Positions 53,742 to 64,000 of a DNA stretch of 64,000 bases are shown here, piece by piece. Both the position numbers and the translations under genes were made by a program. The DNA comes from Fonsecaea monophora (lineage: Eukaryota; Ascomycota; Eurotiomycetes; Chaetothyriales; Herpotrichiellaceae). The stretch lies in contig NW_019174071.1 of the NCBI RefSeq assembly GCF_001642475.1, forward strand, positions 1-64,000. The letters run 5' to 3'. Each line of letters opens with the position of its first letter. Position 1 is the stretch's first letter. A model generated the notes under the pieces. The model saw nothing but the letters and a program-made list of their open reading frames with translations. It did not search any database and was not told the DNA's origin.

Positions 53742-54710
53742 ATGTCGTATCCGGCCCCTCCAGGTCTCAATACTTCTCAACCTCCGGCCTCACTCCCTGC
53801 GCGACCGCCGCCCTCTGCAATCGGCCCCTCACCAGCCTTCAAACCATCCTCGAGCGCCGCTACTGCGAAGCCGGCCTTCACTGCATTCGCTCCAAGGTCG
53901 ATAGCGAATTCGTATCGCACCAGCAGTCCAGCTCATTATACTGCCACACCCGTAACGACCTACAGTCCGGCTGCACAGTATCCGCAACCCACATCACTTC
54001 CTCAATATGACGCAACGTACTCGAGCGCTCCTCAGATCCGCAACCCTTTCGTGCCAACGCCAGAGGCGTCTTCCTCGGCGAACCCATATTCGGGCTTCGA
54101 TGCCGACTACGAGGCTCAGGTTCAACAATGGCAAAGCGCATACGTGAGCAGAGATGCGAGTACCACGTCAACACCCAAACCGACTGGGGGAGCCCCTCCA
54201 AACACAAACCCAGTAACGAATACGTCACATAAAGAGCCCACAACTCAACAAAAAGACGATGTCGCTAAAACAGTCTACCGTTCCGGTGGCGGTACAAGCT
54301 GGACTGATCCGACTCTCCTGGAGTGGGATCCGGCACATTTCCGTATATTCGTTGGCAATCTCGCAGGCGAAGTAACCGATGACTCGCTCTTAAAAGCATT
54401 TGCACAATATCCCTCTGTCCAGAAAGCTCGCGTGATCCGAGACAAACGCACTACCAAATCCAAGGGGTATGGGTTCGTGAGTTTCGCTGATGGCGACGAT
54501 TACTTCCGAGCTGCAAGAGATATGAACGGGAAGTATGTTGGCAGCCATCCGATTGTGGTGAAAAAAGCTGTGACGGATGTACGACCCACAAACCAGAAGC
54601 ATTCCGGCCACAAGGGCAAAGGTGGAGCGGGTGGGCATGGAAAGGTCGAGCATGGTGGTGTGCAAAAGAAACAACCCAAGACAAAGGGTGGACTGAAGGT
54701 TCTTGGATAA
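53742..54710 (+). CDS. RBM42-like RNA-binding protein (single RRM)
   Basis: Single exon, 322 residues. A long Pro/Ser/Ala-rich N-terminus (1 to ~180) precedes KTVYRSGGGTSWTDPTLLEWDPAHFRIFVGNLAGEV, the RBM42-specific lead-in to its RRM. RNP2 is RIFVGNL and RNP1 is KGYGFVSF, with all aromatic positions filled. The C-terminus is Lys/Gly-rich and ends KTKGGLKVLG. RBM42 binds hnRNP K and RNA in animals and associates with splicing and stress granules; the plant homologue binds U-rich RNA. The role here is inferred, probably mRNA processing in the nucleus. Confidence 0.9.
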   Translation: MSYPAPPGLNTSQPPASLPARPPPSAIGPSPAFKPSSSAATAKPAFTAFAPRSIANSYRTSSPAHYTATPVTTYSPAAQYPQPTSLPQYDATYSSAPQIRNPFVPTPEASSSANPYSGFDADYEAQVQQWQSAYVSRDASTTSTPKPTGGAPPNTNPVTNTSHKEPTTQQKDDVAKTVYRSGGGTSWTDPTLLEWDPAHFRIFVGNLAGEVTDDSLLKAFAQYPSVQKARVIRDKRTTKSKGYGFVSFADGDDYFRAARDMNGKYVGSHPIVVKKAVTDVRPTNQKHSGHKGKGGAGGHGKVEHGGVQKKQPKTKGGLKVLG

Positions 54711-55950
54711 AGATGACAGGAACAAAGAGTTGGAAATGTGCATCCAACAACATTATAGGACTGGCTCCCTGCCCCAGGTAGCGGTGGGGAATTTAACGCA
54801 TCGGGTTCCTTTGCAGGGAGTGGTTGAGATCTCAAGGCATATTGTTACGATCGAAGTATGCTCAGAGCAGGAAGTCAGGGACAAGGCGACATTGATCTTC
54901 CTCACCTCCACAGTGACAGTTGCAAGTGGAGTTCGAGAAGCACTCGTGCGCTGCACTTGTTTTCTGAACAAGATCAATAGCCGTCCAACCATCATTTGGG
55001 CGATCTCAACGGCCGTGTTCTACAGTACTTTCATCCGGTGCCACGCTGGATTGTTAGAGACGGAAGAGTGATGTGATCGAAAATCGGATGGGAAGACAGC
55101 GTCAAGGGACAAACTGGGACAAATCCCTACTATCAGGACGACGATACACTCGAATCGCCATCGAATTACAGCTCACCGATGATTCATTATGCTCTTGATG
55201 CTGGTATCGGGATATTCAATGGGAAGGGCAGGCCGGCTATCCAGCCACCAGGATATTGTGAATGATTGAGGGCTTCTCACAACCTAACGTGCCGGCTCGA
55301 ATGAGAGATCTGTATGTGGTGCCACAACAAGTTGACAGGCGCAGGCGAAGTTGCATGCTCTGAGATTGAGATTGTCCCAGTCCCGACCGGTCTCTCGAAC
55401 TAGAAGCTGGCTGTATCGAGAGACCAGACCGGATCCACATCTCAGTCACTCCTCAGATATTACCTCCACACAATGACAATAGAGAATGACATGGACCACA
55501 CAGACCAATGAATGGATCGATCGATCGATCTCGCCCTGCGGCAATAGTCAGAATATGAGGGAGAAACTCGTACTTGCAAGTGAGTGCATACATATATTTG
55601 TACTAGAAGTATACTTTCAGTATGGTATGGTATGGTATGGGATAGGAGAGGATAGTATAGCATAGTATAGAGGAGAAGAAAAGAGAAAACATCGAGAGAA
55701 GAGAGAAAAAGTATGGAATCCCCCCTCTTCCACCTCCATCCATCAATCCTTGATCGAGTTCCGTTTGTTACTATAACCCCATCCCTCTGGCAATTTAGAT
55801 TACGATCCTGTCATTGACATGACGTGTGCCGCTCAATTTCAGTTCACCCGCATCGTCGCTATCGTCTCAGATATCTGTCGCCTTGTTCATTATCGTCGTC
55901 GTCGTTTGTTTTGGTAATCAAACACCTCATTTTCGTCTTCATCTTCATCT
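54711..55950. other. Convergent intergenic region with inverted and simple repeats
   Basis: Between the 3' ends of the RRM and calpain genes. It holds the inverted repeat at 55389-55425, GATC x4 at 55515-55530, and TATGG x4 at 55621-55640 followed by related TATAG units. No coding signal. Confidence 0.6.
55389..55425. repeat. 10-bp perfect inverted repeat
   Basis: GGTCTCTCGA at 55389-55398 and its complement TCGAGAGACC at 55416-55425 with a 17-nt loop. It could be a terminator or RNA hairpin between two convergent genes. Confidence 0.6.
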
Positions 55951-58900
55951 TCATCTTCGCGAAAGCTGCTTCTCCTTCTTCGTTCTCCGCGTGTTCGTGC
56001 TCACCCTCTCTTCCGTCGGAGACCGGAGACCTAGCTTCATTGTCCTGCTGTTCCTGTAGCTACCGCTACCGCTGTCGCGAGCACCTAGTTTCATTCGATC
56101 TGCCGGATCGCGGACTTGCACTTCCCCAGCCACGACGGCGCCGGTGCTCTCAGGCTCGACGGCCACGGCGCCCTTGGAGATATCGTCCGGGTCGAGGATC
56201 GGATCGACGGCGGGTTTCTTGTCTGCGTCTGCTTCTGCGGATTCGCTCGTGTCATTGCCCGTAGTAGTGGCTGTGGTGTCGTGTTTATCCTTCTTCTCTC
56301 TGCCTTTATCCGCGGTGTTGTCATCATCATCGTCGGAGAACTCGCTCGGCCGCACAATCTTCAACTTGACCCCCTCGCCCTTCAGCGTCGAGTACACTCT
56401 CAACCCGACGACGCAGACCGCGTTCCACGGCTCATTGGGCCCGTCGCCGCCGGTGTCGTCCGGCCCGCCACCACCCGCTTGTTTCGCGCCGGGGTCGTCA
56501 ATCTCGATGGGCGGGTTGAGCAGCGGGGAGCGAGAGCGGCGTCGGCCGCGGCGGATGTTGGTCCCCCGTCGACCGAGCCCTGGAGGGAAGGTGTGTGTTG
56601 ACGAAGTGTCCGACTCGTCATCGTCGCTGCTCGTGTAGGGACTCATGTCGAGTTCCGAGTTCCAGTCAAAGGGCGGGAAGGAGTCTGCGTTGGACACTCG
56701 GTCGTCGTTGTCGTTATCTTGGTTGTCTTCCTCCTCCTCATCGGGTTCTCGGTTCGCGTCGTGGTAGCGATCAATGTCCGAGTCTCGGAGTTGGTCGCCG
56801 TCGTGGAGGTCGTCGTACTCGCGACTATCGGTTCCGCTTCCGATTCCTAGCATGGCGGCCGTGCTGTTCAGGGTTTCGCTGCGCAGGGGTGCCCCACCAC
56901 GAGGGCCGTTTGCCGTATTAGATTCGCTGTCCGTGCGTCTGGCGATGACGGCGACTCGGTTGTCTGAGCTTGCGTCTTGAGAGGTGTCGATCTCCGGCAC
57001 AGTTCGTGGTGGCGGCTTCGACAACGGTTTGATGTCCGTGATGACAATCGAGCTGTCAGTCTGGACTGACGCATCGTTAGACCCAGCATGGGAACCCCCC
57101 GACTCGGCGGGTTTCTTGCTCGAGGAGCCTTCCACCTTGATCGGATGCTCTTCTGCGTCGGCGACCTTGACCACTTCTTCCAGCGGCTGGACGACATTCT
57201 CGGCAGTGACCTCTTCCGTTGGTTTCTCTGCAGGAGCAAGGATCGGGATGGGCTCTTCTGACAGCTCCGCAGGCCCCTTCGTGCTCACAGTGACAAAGCT
57301 GTTGTTGGAGGACTGGACGGTGACGGAGTCAGATGCTTTCTTCGGGTCGTGTACTTTATCGGCGTGTCCGTCCTGTATTGTCACGGTCTCCCTTCTGCTC
57401 TCGGGATTTTCGTTGGCCATGCTGTCAAAGGTCCCCTGTCTCTCGACGATGACCACCTTGACCACCTCTGGACGGGTTTTCCCATTTGCCCGCTTCTTCC
57501 TCTCTTTCCTCTCCTTGTGTCTGGCCGACCGCACCTTCTCCAGCTCGTGTCTTTTTTTCTGTCTCTCCCAATGCTTCTTGGCCTGCGCCTTGGCTCGCTC
57601 CTTCATCTCCTGCCTCTCTTTGGCCCGTCGAGTCTTTTCGCGTTCTTTGCGTGCTTTCCGCTCCGCCTTGGTTTCCACAATCACGCCCTTAGCGTGTGCC
57701 AGGTCGTACGAGAGACCCATCTGGATGAGCTTTTCGCGTCTCGTGGCGGCGTAGACGGGTAATACGTCTTCGACATGTTCCCGGTCCGTGTCTCTTGTGG
57801 CAGTGATCTTGATGAGGACCGAGTACGTGCCGGCCTCCAACTCGATGTCGGTGCTGACGGATCTGGCCATACCGTAGTTCCCGTTGGACCGCACAATGTA
57901 GTCGTTTTCGTCTTCCTTGTCGTCGGACTCGAGGCGGAATTGGAGGTCGAAGCCATACCCGCCCTCCAGCCCGCCGAAGTAGGTGTCGTCCAGCTGCGCC
58001 AGCACAATCACCACGGGCGCCTTCTCCTCCAGGGTCAAGGAGAACTTTGTGCTGTGGTACTCGGCCGACCACGCGACGTTGGCGCTGGTCCAGCACTGCG
58101 TGACGTTCCACTCGGGTCCGAAGATGCGCGTGCGGTCAAAGTGCTGGTACTTCTTGAGGAGGTCGTCGTAGCTGATCCAGAAGATGCCGTCATTGCCGAA
58201 CTTGTGGTCCAGCAGCTTCATCCACTCGGGCGTCCACTCGGAGCTGCCATCGCTCCACTTCCCCGTCCACTCCTTCTTGCCCCACGGGTTGCGGAGCTTC
58301 AGGAGTCGTTGGCCCTCGACCTCCCTTGCGTCCATGATGCTGTAGGCGTGGCCCTCGGCGATGCCCTCGCGTTCGCGCGGCGCCCCCGTCGTGTCGAGCC
58401 AGTTGGCGAAGAAGCCCGTCGCGCAGCCAAACAGGAACTTCTTGCCCACCTGCATGAGCTCGTCGCGCCAGAAGGCCTCGCGGTCGAGGATGTCGGTACT
58501 GTATATCTCGGTCGTCACCCCGCCGGTCAGGTCCTCGATGGCCTCGCCGGTAAATCCCCCGTCGATGGATGCGAAATCCCCATGTGCCTTGGCGTACGCC
58601 TTCTCGAGCAGTGGGAGCCAGGTCTCGTTCTCGTCGCTGCACTGTGCAAAGTACAGTGCTCTCGAGCCTGTCAGGTGCGCTTTGCGGTATTCCTCGGCGC
58701 TGTCGACGCGGTTGATGTCGTCCCACACGACCCGCTCGTCCTGAGCTTCGTCGTAATCGGGCGCTCTAGCTAGAAACCCCTAAAATCAATCACCAGGGAC
58801 ACTGAAAGTGGAGAGAGACTTACTATATAGTTTATCATCGATGATAGTATGTTGCCACTCGCCATCTGGGGGAACACATAAATTTAGCACATGAACATTG

Positions 58901-59727
58901 ACCTCTCTTCTGGCACTGGAGAGGAAGGAGATGCAGGGTGCCGTGAGAAGATTACTTACCTCGAAAGAAGACAAAACCGTAAACGCCGACGTCCATGTCC
59001 TGTTTGACACAGACCCGGTTGATCAACCCTTCCATATTGCCCAGCCCACACAGGGCCGCCATCAGATAGCAATCTCCATCACGTCCCTGCCTTACGTCGC
59101 CGGCAGTGGGACCTTTGATGAAGAATTCGGGCTTCTCGAAGATGTCCTAAGCCACATTCTCTTAGCACGCCCCAAGGAAAAAAACAGCTTTGCGAGATTT
59201 CCAACCAAAGCAACGACGGGAACAAGGACCAAACCAATGATGGGAGAGGGGAAAAGAAAACTCACCGTCACCCTTCTGACACCCTTTGGCTTCATGGAAT
59301 CACCGGGCGTGCTGAGACCGTCGAGACAATTCCGCTGGCCGGACTTGAGATCCCACTCGATGTCGAAATGCATGTCACGGTACTTCTGGTTCAGTCGCCT
59401 ACACTCTCTGACGATCCTGTTGACGTCCCTGACACACTCGGCGCGGGCCTCCTCGTACGACTTGGCAGCGCGCTGGCCAGAGACGGTGCCATGGGGGGTC
59501 TTTGCCGCCTTTTTGCGGGCGTAAGGGTTGTTGGGGAGGAGGGTGAAGACCTTCCCCGGGTGTCGGGGGTTCAGTTGGTCCCAGAACTGGTTTACCGTCT
59601 CCTGCGGAGGTTGTCGACGCTGTTTGCGGCGCATCTTGGTCGGAGGTGGTGGGAGGGACAGATCCGGTGGTGGAGGGCCGTACCAGCGACCACCACCTCC
59701 GCCGATATTGTCTCTGCGGTCGTCCAT
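55951..59727 (-). CDS. Calpain-family cysteine protease with long charged C-terminus
   Basis: Exons 59727-59266, 59146-58960, 58865-58824 and 58769-55951 encode 1,169 residues. The start ATG opens MDDRRDNIGG; upstream in-frame codons are not ATG. The N-terminus has a Gly/Pro-rich tract and MRRKQRRQ, then a helical region. The protease core keeps all three catalytic residues: Cys ~180 in GRDGDCYLMAAL, His ~371 in EGHAYSIMD, and Asn ~391 in LRNPWGKKEW. A domain-III-like beta region (FSLTLEEKAPVVIVLAQ) follows. From ~600 comes a dense Lys/Arg/Glu helix (KAERKARKEREKTRRAKERQ and on), then ~500 disordered acidic Ser-rich residues. Calpains are cytosolic, often calcium-stimulated regulatory proteases. 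This is not PalB, which has a MIT domain. The last intron uses the second of two nearby AGs. Confidence 0.92.
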
Positions 59728-60786
59728 GCCTTCCTTCCCTTTTTCAATGAGTGAATTTAGGTCGCAGCGATATTGCAGCCCAAGTGGCTTATACCAGTGA
59801 CTCAACTGTAACAAGTCTGCGTGTTGACAGGTTATTGATGGGCAGCTGAAATCCTTACAGCCAGCCTGACCTGGCCAGGCAGAGAGGGCGGCACTAGCCG
59901 CGAGGCCTAAGCGAGCTGTGGCAGCCTGATGGAGCAGTCAAAAAGACCACTTTTGAGTCAGACGATTCCACAAGGAATTGCACGGGGACCGCAAGATCAA
60001 TCTCGATGAGTTGGTATCATTCGCCTAGAAATGTTTAGATTGACAACGAGAAGAGAGCTAAAGGGCGCAAGCAAAAGCTTTGGACGGGAAATGAGGCTGA
60101 GAAGCACAGCCCCACGAGGGACAGGCTGTTCGACGTTGGAATCTCGATACGAGGACTTTCCATTTCCATCTGGGGACCTGAGCGTGGCCCTGCGCCTCGC
60201 TGTGTCAACCCAAGATACTCCCGCACGTGACTGAGCATGGTAGAGTTCGGCCTAAGCAGCGGATCAGTCGCGCTCATATCTAGGCAACTAGGCCAGGGCC
60301 GGGTTCCCGGTACCCGCCTATAGTTAAGTACTTTATCGCCTCGGCTGAGCCTATAGAACCTATAACTTATCCTACCGGTTCTAGCTAACGTTATAGTCAT
60401 AATAATAAAAGTTCCTTTTCTCCAAATTACGTTAGTCTAGGTCTATCTAGATTAGTTAGAGAAAATTAGCAGAAAAAGATAGGCTTAATGTAACGAACGG
60501 CACTCAGCGGCGACAAAGTGCTTGGCCTTGGCATCCGTCTGGGACCCTGGCCTGCCGCTTTACTAGAAATCTGGTAAGCTTGGGTGTCTGGCTCAACTTC
60601 GGCTCAGCCTCAGCCCTGTCGCCTTCCTCATCCTTCTCATCACCGTTGCTCAGGCCTGTTTCTGGGCCCCGCGGTCATTGGGTGCTCATCGTGACATCAT
60701 CCCATTTACATTAAGAGGTCAGAGTGTCTGCATATCTAGAGTGAATGAATTGCGTCGACTCTTGGACGTGCCTTGCCGCTCTCAGC
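59728..60786. other. Intergenic region: calpain promoter, relic repeat, ferric reductase 3' flank
   Basis: Both flanking genes are on the minus strand. The centre is the TpA-rich tract described separately. No coding signal. Confidence 0.55.
60280..60490. repeat. TpA-rich, probable RIP-mutated repeat relic
   Basis: About 200 bp with dense CTATA/TAGTTA/TAGCTA words and few CpA dinucleotides, unlike the flanking DNA. Short palindromes occur inside (CTAGGCAACTAG, CCGGGTTCCCGG). Repeat-induced point mutation of an old transposon copy leaves this look. No open frame or terminal repeat remains. Confidence 0.5.
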
Positions 60787-62980
60787 CTACCACCCAAATG
60801 TATCAACCTCAAGCTCGAACGAGCAGCGGCCTGATTTCTCTCTGGCAAGTCGGGCGACAGTAGCCCTGACGTCGTCACACATACCAGGTGGTCCGCACAC
60901 GACAACCCCCATCTTGGAATATCCGAGATCGGCCTGATCTTTTAACAAGCCGCTGATGTCCAATCTTTGCCCGACGACGATTTCCTTGTCGCGGATTTGG
61001 TCCAACAAACTGGCCAAAGCTTCAACCAGACAGACATCGTCCGCCTTGACGCTGTGGTAGAGTTTCACGTTCGGGTGACGGTGGACGAATGCCAACAGTC
61101 CAGTGATGCCTATCCCCCCGCCGATTAGTAACAGCCGATCACTCTGGAGGACTTCCTTGGTTGGATTGCAAGGATAAGGGCCTTCGAGTAGTGTGACCAA
61201 TTCGTTCCGTGTCTTCAAGCATCGCGTCATTCCTGCTTTCTTTCGAATAAACAGTGTTAGTCCTGAATTCTTGTAGGCTTCATGCTGAGTGGAAGGTCTC
61301 GGAGTCACAGTGATTGGGCGGTTCTTCTCTGGGTCAGCGAGAGCGGTAGGCACTGGACCGTCGTTGTTGGGGCACCCGGTAAGAGCAGCAGTAGGGATGA
61401 TGGAAAAGGGGTGATTCTCCCAAGGTCGAAAAGGATGAAGCGTCGGAAAATAGACGTAGGCGCACTGTCCCGGCGAAGACCACCGAGGTCCTGGAATATC
61501 GATGCGAGCGATAGTGTCGCCGACGTCAGTCACGACGGCCCGTTTCACTCCCGTCTTCAAGATTCTCGCCACCCGAGCCAGTCGGTCAAAGCCCCAGACA
61601 GCAAACGTTGCGTATAGGAAAGTCTCGTAGCCGAAGTCCCCCTCGTCATCGGCCCAGACGTGATACCAACATCCCACAAGGCAGACGACAGCCATGACTA
61701 TATGTGTGAGTAGGAACAGCTCATACGCTCGTTGGCGTATGACAAGAAAGCTGGTGAGGATAATGATGACCGCTGCAACCGTACCCACACAGCCCCAATA
61801 CCAGAGCGGTGTATCCACTGTGGAAGAATAATGGCCGTCGTCTTGGTATAATACCAATGAGAGAATTGAATGGAGAAGAGTTTGGATGAGGAAGAGCCGG
61901 GCGACCCATCGGTGGAGCAGCATGTAGGTTGAGTGGGACCAGTTGGTTAGCCATAATAAGATGTTGTTCCTGCTTGAGAACAGGAACAAGACTGGGAGTT
62001 GACAGAATGCTAGAGCACCGGTGCGCCACATCCAGTACGCCATGAGTTCTTGGTAGTGATTTTCGTACCACTGCATCTCTTCATTCGGCCACAACGTCTC
62101 ATAGCCGATGGTGAGAAAGACAATGTTTAGTATGACGATCACGGCGATGTAACCGCTCTGCCCAAGAGTAGGCACATTACCAATCAAGAAGGGAAGAGGT
62201 CGATCGTGGTAGGTCCCGACGATACTTTGATAAAGCCATGGTTTGATGTGGTCCGTGAAACCAGTCATGAAGGGGAGGTATCCGAGCCAGCTCAGCACAA
62301 GTGGTAGACCGAAGGCCGTGAGCAGGATCGCAAGTCTGTCAGGAGGGATCTGCATTAGCAACGAAACAGAGAGTCGCGATATTGGATCTGACTTGCACCG
62401 CTGAGACACTACGAGAAGAGACGATAAGAGCAACCACGTACCCATAGTACGATTCCCGGGCGCTTTCACGGAAAAAGTATATCAAGGTATCCTGGGTGAG
62501 TTTCCAGGTGGTGTAAGTCGTGACCATGGTCATGTTTAGCACAAGATCCTTGCCCGACGCCACCACAGTGGGGGTTTTGGTGATGTTCGCCAACGTCTCG
62601 CCATAGCTCCATTTTGGGAGTATCTTCGCATCTCCTGTGATCTGCGTTTCCCAAAACTTCTCGATGGTCGACGCCCGGACATTTTCGGGGCAGAACGTGC
62701 GAATGCACCAGGCAATAGAACTCAGGTAGGGGAAATCCGACGCACGGCAAAGAGCTAGCTCATGCGCAATTGCATCCGCGGTGGTAAGCCCTCCAGCGCT
62801 GATCGTAGAGGAACATTGCAACTTGTAAGGTGCGAAGGATCGGAAGCAGCCATGACCACAATACGGATTGTAAAAAGTGAATCCCGCGATGCCAGCCAAG
62901 CCACTTCTCGTGACTGGTAATGGGCCAGTAGCTACTACACTCGTGGCCCAACTCAGCGCCAGCAAAAGAAGGTATTTCAT
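60787..62980 (-). CDS. Ferric reductase (FRE/NOX-type transmembrane oxidoreductase)
   Basis: Exons 62980-62442 and 62335-60787 (intron 106 nt) encode 695 residues. A signal peptide (MKYLLLLALSWATSVVA) precedes a lumenal/extracellular domain with at least seven cysteines (YNPYCGHGCFRSF, LQCSS, WCIRTFCPENV). The intron falls before the first membrane segment of the ferric-reductase domain (LAILLTAFGLPLVLSWLGYLPF). Haem-ligand histidines are expected in WSHSTYMLLHRWVARLFLIQTLLHS. The FAD motif is HPFSI (~492), and the NADPH site is GGGIGITG (~588) and CGPPGM (~663). The end FELEVDTFGW is canonical. The enzyme reduces extracellular Fe(III) or Cu(II) at the plasma membrane using cytosolic NADPH. 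The acceptor giving the open frame is GACAG|A at 62336-62337; the AG 16 nt earlier in the transcript would shift the frame. No multicopper oxidase or permease lies nearby. Confidence 0.94.
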
Positions 62981-64000
62981 GACTAATGGTGCCGACGACT
63001 GTCTGCAATGGTGGTAACACCATGAGCAGGGACTTGGGCCCACGGACGGTCTTTATACATGGTCGGTTGTGCCATAGATGGTCCACACTGCCAAGACGTG
63101 GATGTGTGTGCAATCAGTTGAAGAGAAGGAGCTGTTGGTAGAGAGACGGTGAGGTACTTGACCGACCGATCTTTTTCTCGACGTGGACTCTTTTGCCATG
63201 GCTTCAGTGTCTGGAATGCTGCTCTTGCATGTTGGACTGTGTGGGTCCGAACAAGCTCATCTTGGAAGTGCTTCGCCGAGGCCTCCAGGGCAGCTAGCTC
63301 TGGTGTTTCTAGCCTGGCATCTGATTGGAAAGGGAAACTTGCTCATCCTTCAATCGAACGTGACGCTGACTGACAATGTGGTCGCGCCGGTCTCAAGGAG
63401 CTGATGAAGTCGGAGCAGCTGATCGATCAATGCCCATCTCCCTAGCCTGGATTCATGAGCATTGGACTCTTGGGACGGGATCCAATCTGGGATTCCTGCG
63501 GATATGAGTGAAGGTGTTGGCTACCTTCTTAGGTCGGCAGAATCTGCACCAGGTGGTCGTACATAGGCTGATGGTGGCGCTCATTGTACTGAGTTGGTCA
63601 CCCAATGTACTGTAGAATGTCTTAATGAGGCCAGGGAGGATAGTGTCTCGATTGAGAGCTCAAGGGAGCTTCTCGACCCTCTTCGGTTAACCGATGTTAT
63701 TGCTAATGTGCTAAGCAAACATCGCCTGTATGCATTTAAGCACATGGTCCAATCTGGGCCAGGCTTGGATCCGTGGTTTGGCGCTCTGCAGGGTGTCTTG
63801 CGATAGCCCTGAGTCCAGAGCCGCAGATGCCCCAATGGCGCCAGCTCTTTTGTTTCCAGCAGTCGATTTCTGTGGGGTAACGTTGCCAAACTCCAGATAA
63901 TGTTACTGGACATGTTTTCAGTCTTCCAGCATCGTTCTTACCTCTCCCAAAAAAGGGGTCTATGACTCGCGTGTCGCTTCCCATACATCTGCACAGTACG
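62981..64000. other. Ferric reductase promoter region and window end
   Basis: No clear TATA box or SreA-type ATCWGATAA site. A frame without ATG at 63594-63806 (plus) could be part of an unseen exon but has no support. Confidence 0.45.

Noticed and set aside
57775..58773. Plus-strand open frame (332 codons) opposite the calpain core
   Set aside because: Antisense shadow of a conserved protease exon; no family resemblance.
63594..63806. Plus-strand frame of 70 codons
   Set aside because: No ATG at its start and no neighbouring exon that joins in frame.

Overview
The window is nuclear DNA of a filamentous ascomycete (Pezizomycotina). Genes are separated by long spacers and carry short introns (about 46-180 nt) with GTAAGT/GTGAGT donors and CTAAC/CTGAC-like branch sites. 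The gene set includes ERMES subunit Mdm34, Dug2, Lsm12, NCS2 purine permease, GH15, calpain and FRE-type ferric reductase. A Eurotiomycete (possibly a black yeast of Chaetothyriales) fits, but I cannot place it below subphylum with confidence. There is no sign of a biosynthetic cluster, virus, CRISPR array or intact transposon. 

Layout: 0-12 kb is transport and nutrient uptake: a 5'-incomplete TauD-type dioxygenase, a DHA1 MFS carrier, a purine permease with an apparent UaY site and GATA sites upstream, and an MFS sugar transporter. 12-15 kb is gene-free. 15-32 kb is conserved cell biology and metabolism: Mdm34, a CCDC47-like ER protein, a secreted PLC-like protein, Dug2 (glutathione degradation) divergent from an asparaginase/taspase-type hydrolase, branched-chain ketoacid dehydrogenase E1-beta divergent from a CNNM/Mam3-type protein. 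32-35 kb is a 1,011-residue membrane-anchored coiled-coil orphan. 35.7-40.3 kb is a GH15 enzyme divergent from an SLC35-type transporter. 41-48.3 kb holds four small secreted or membrane proteins with little or no family assignment, amid long empty spacers; this is the most accessory-looking part. 49-63 kb returns to conserved genes: Lsm12, 6-phosphogluconate dehydrogenase, an RBM42-like RRM protein, a large calpain and a ferric reductase, with a TpA-rich, RIP-like relic between the last two. 

Functional links are modest. Several genes concern nitrogen or sulfur scavenging (dioxygenase, purine permease, Dug2, asparaginase-like hydrolase). Most of the rest are housekeeping. Exon structures were worked out by reading splice sites and frames by eye; every spliced gene model closes in frame, except that the dioxygenase lacks its 5' end and 6PGDH has two possible first acceptors.
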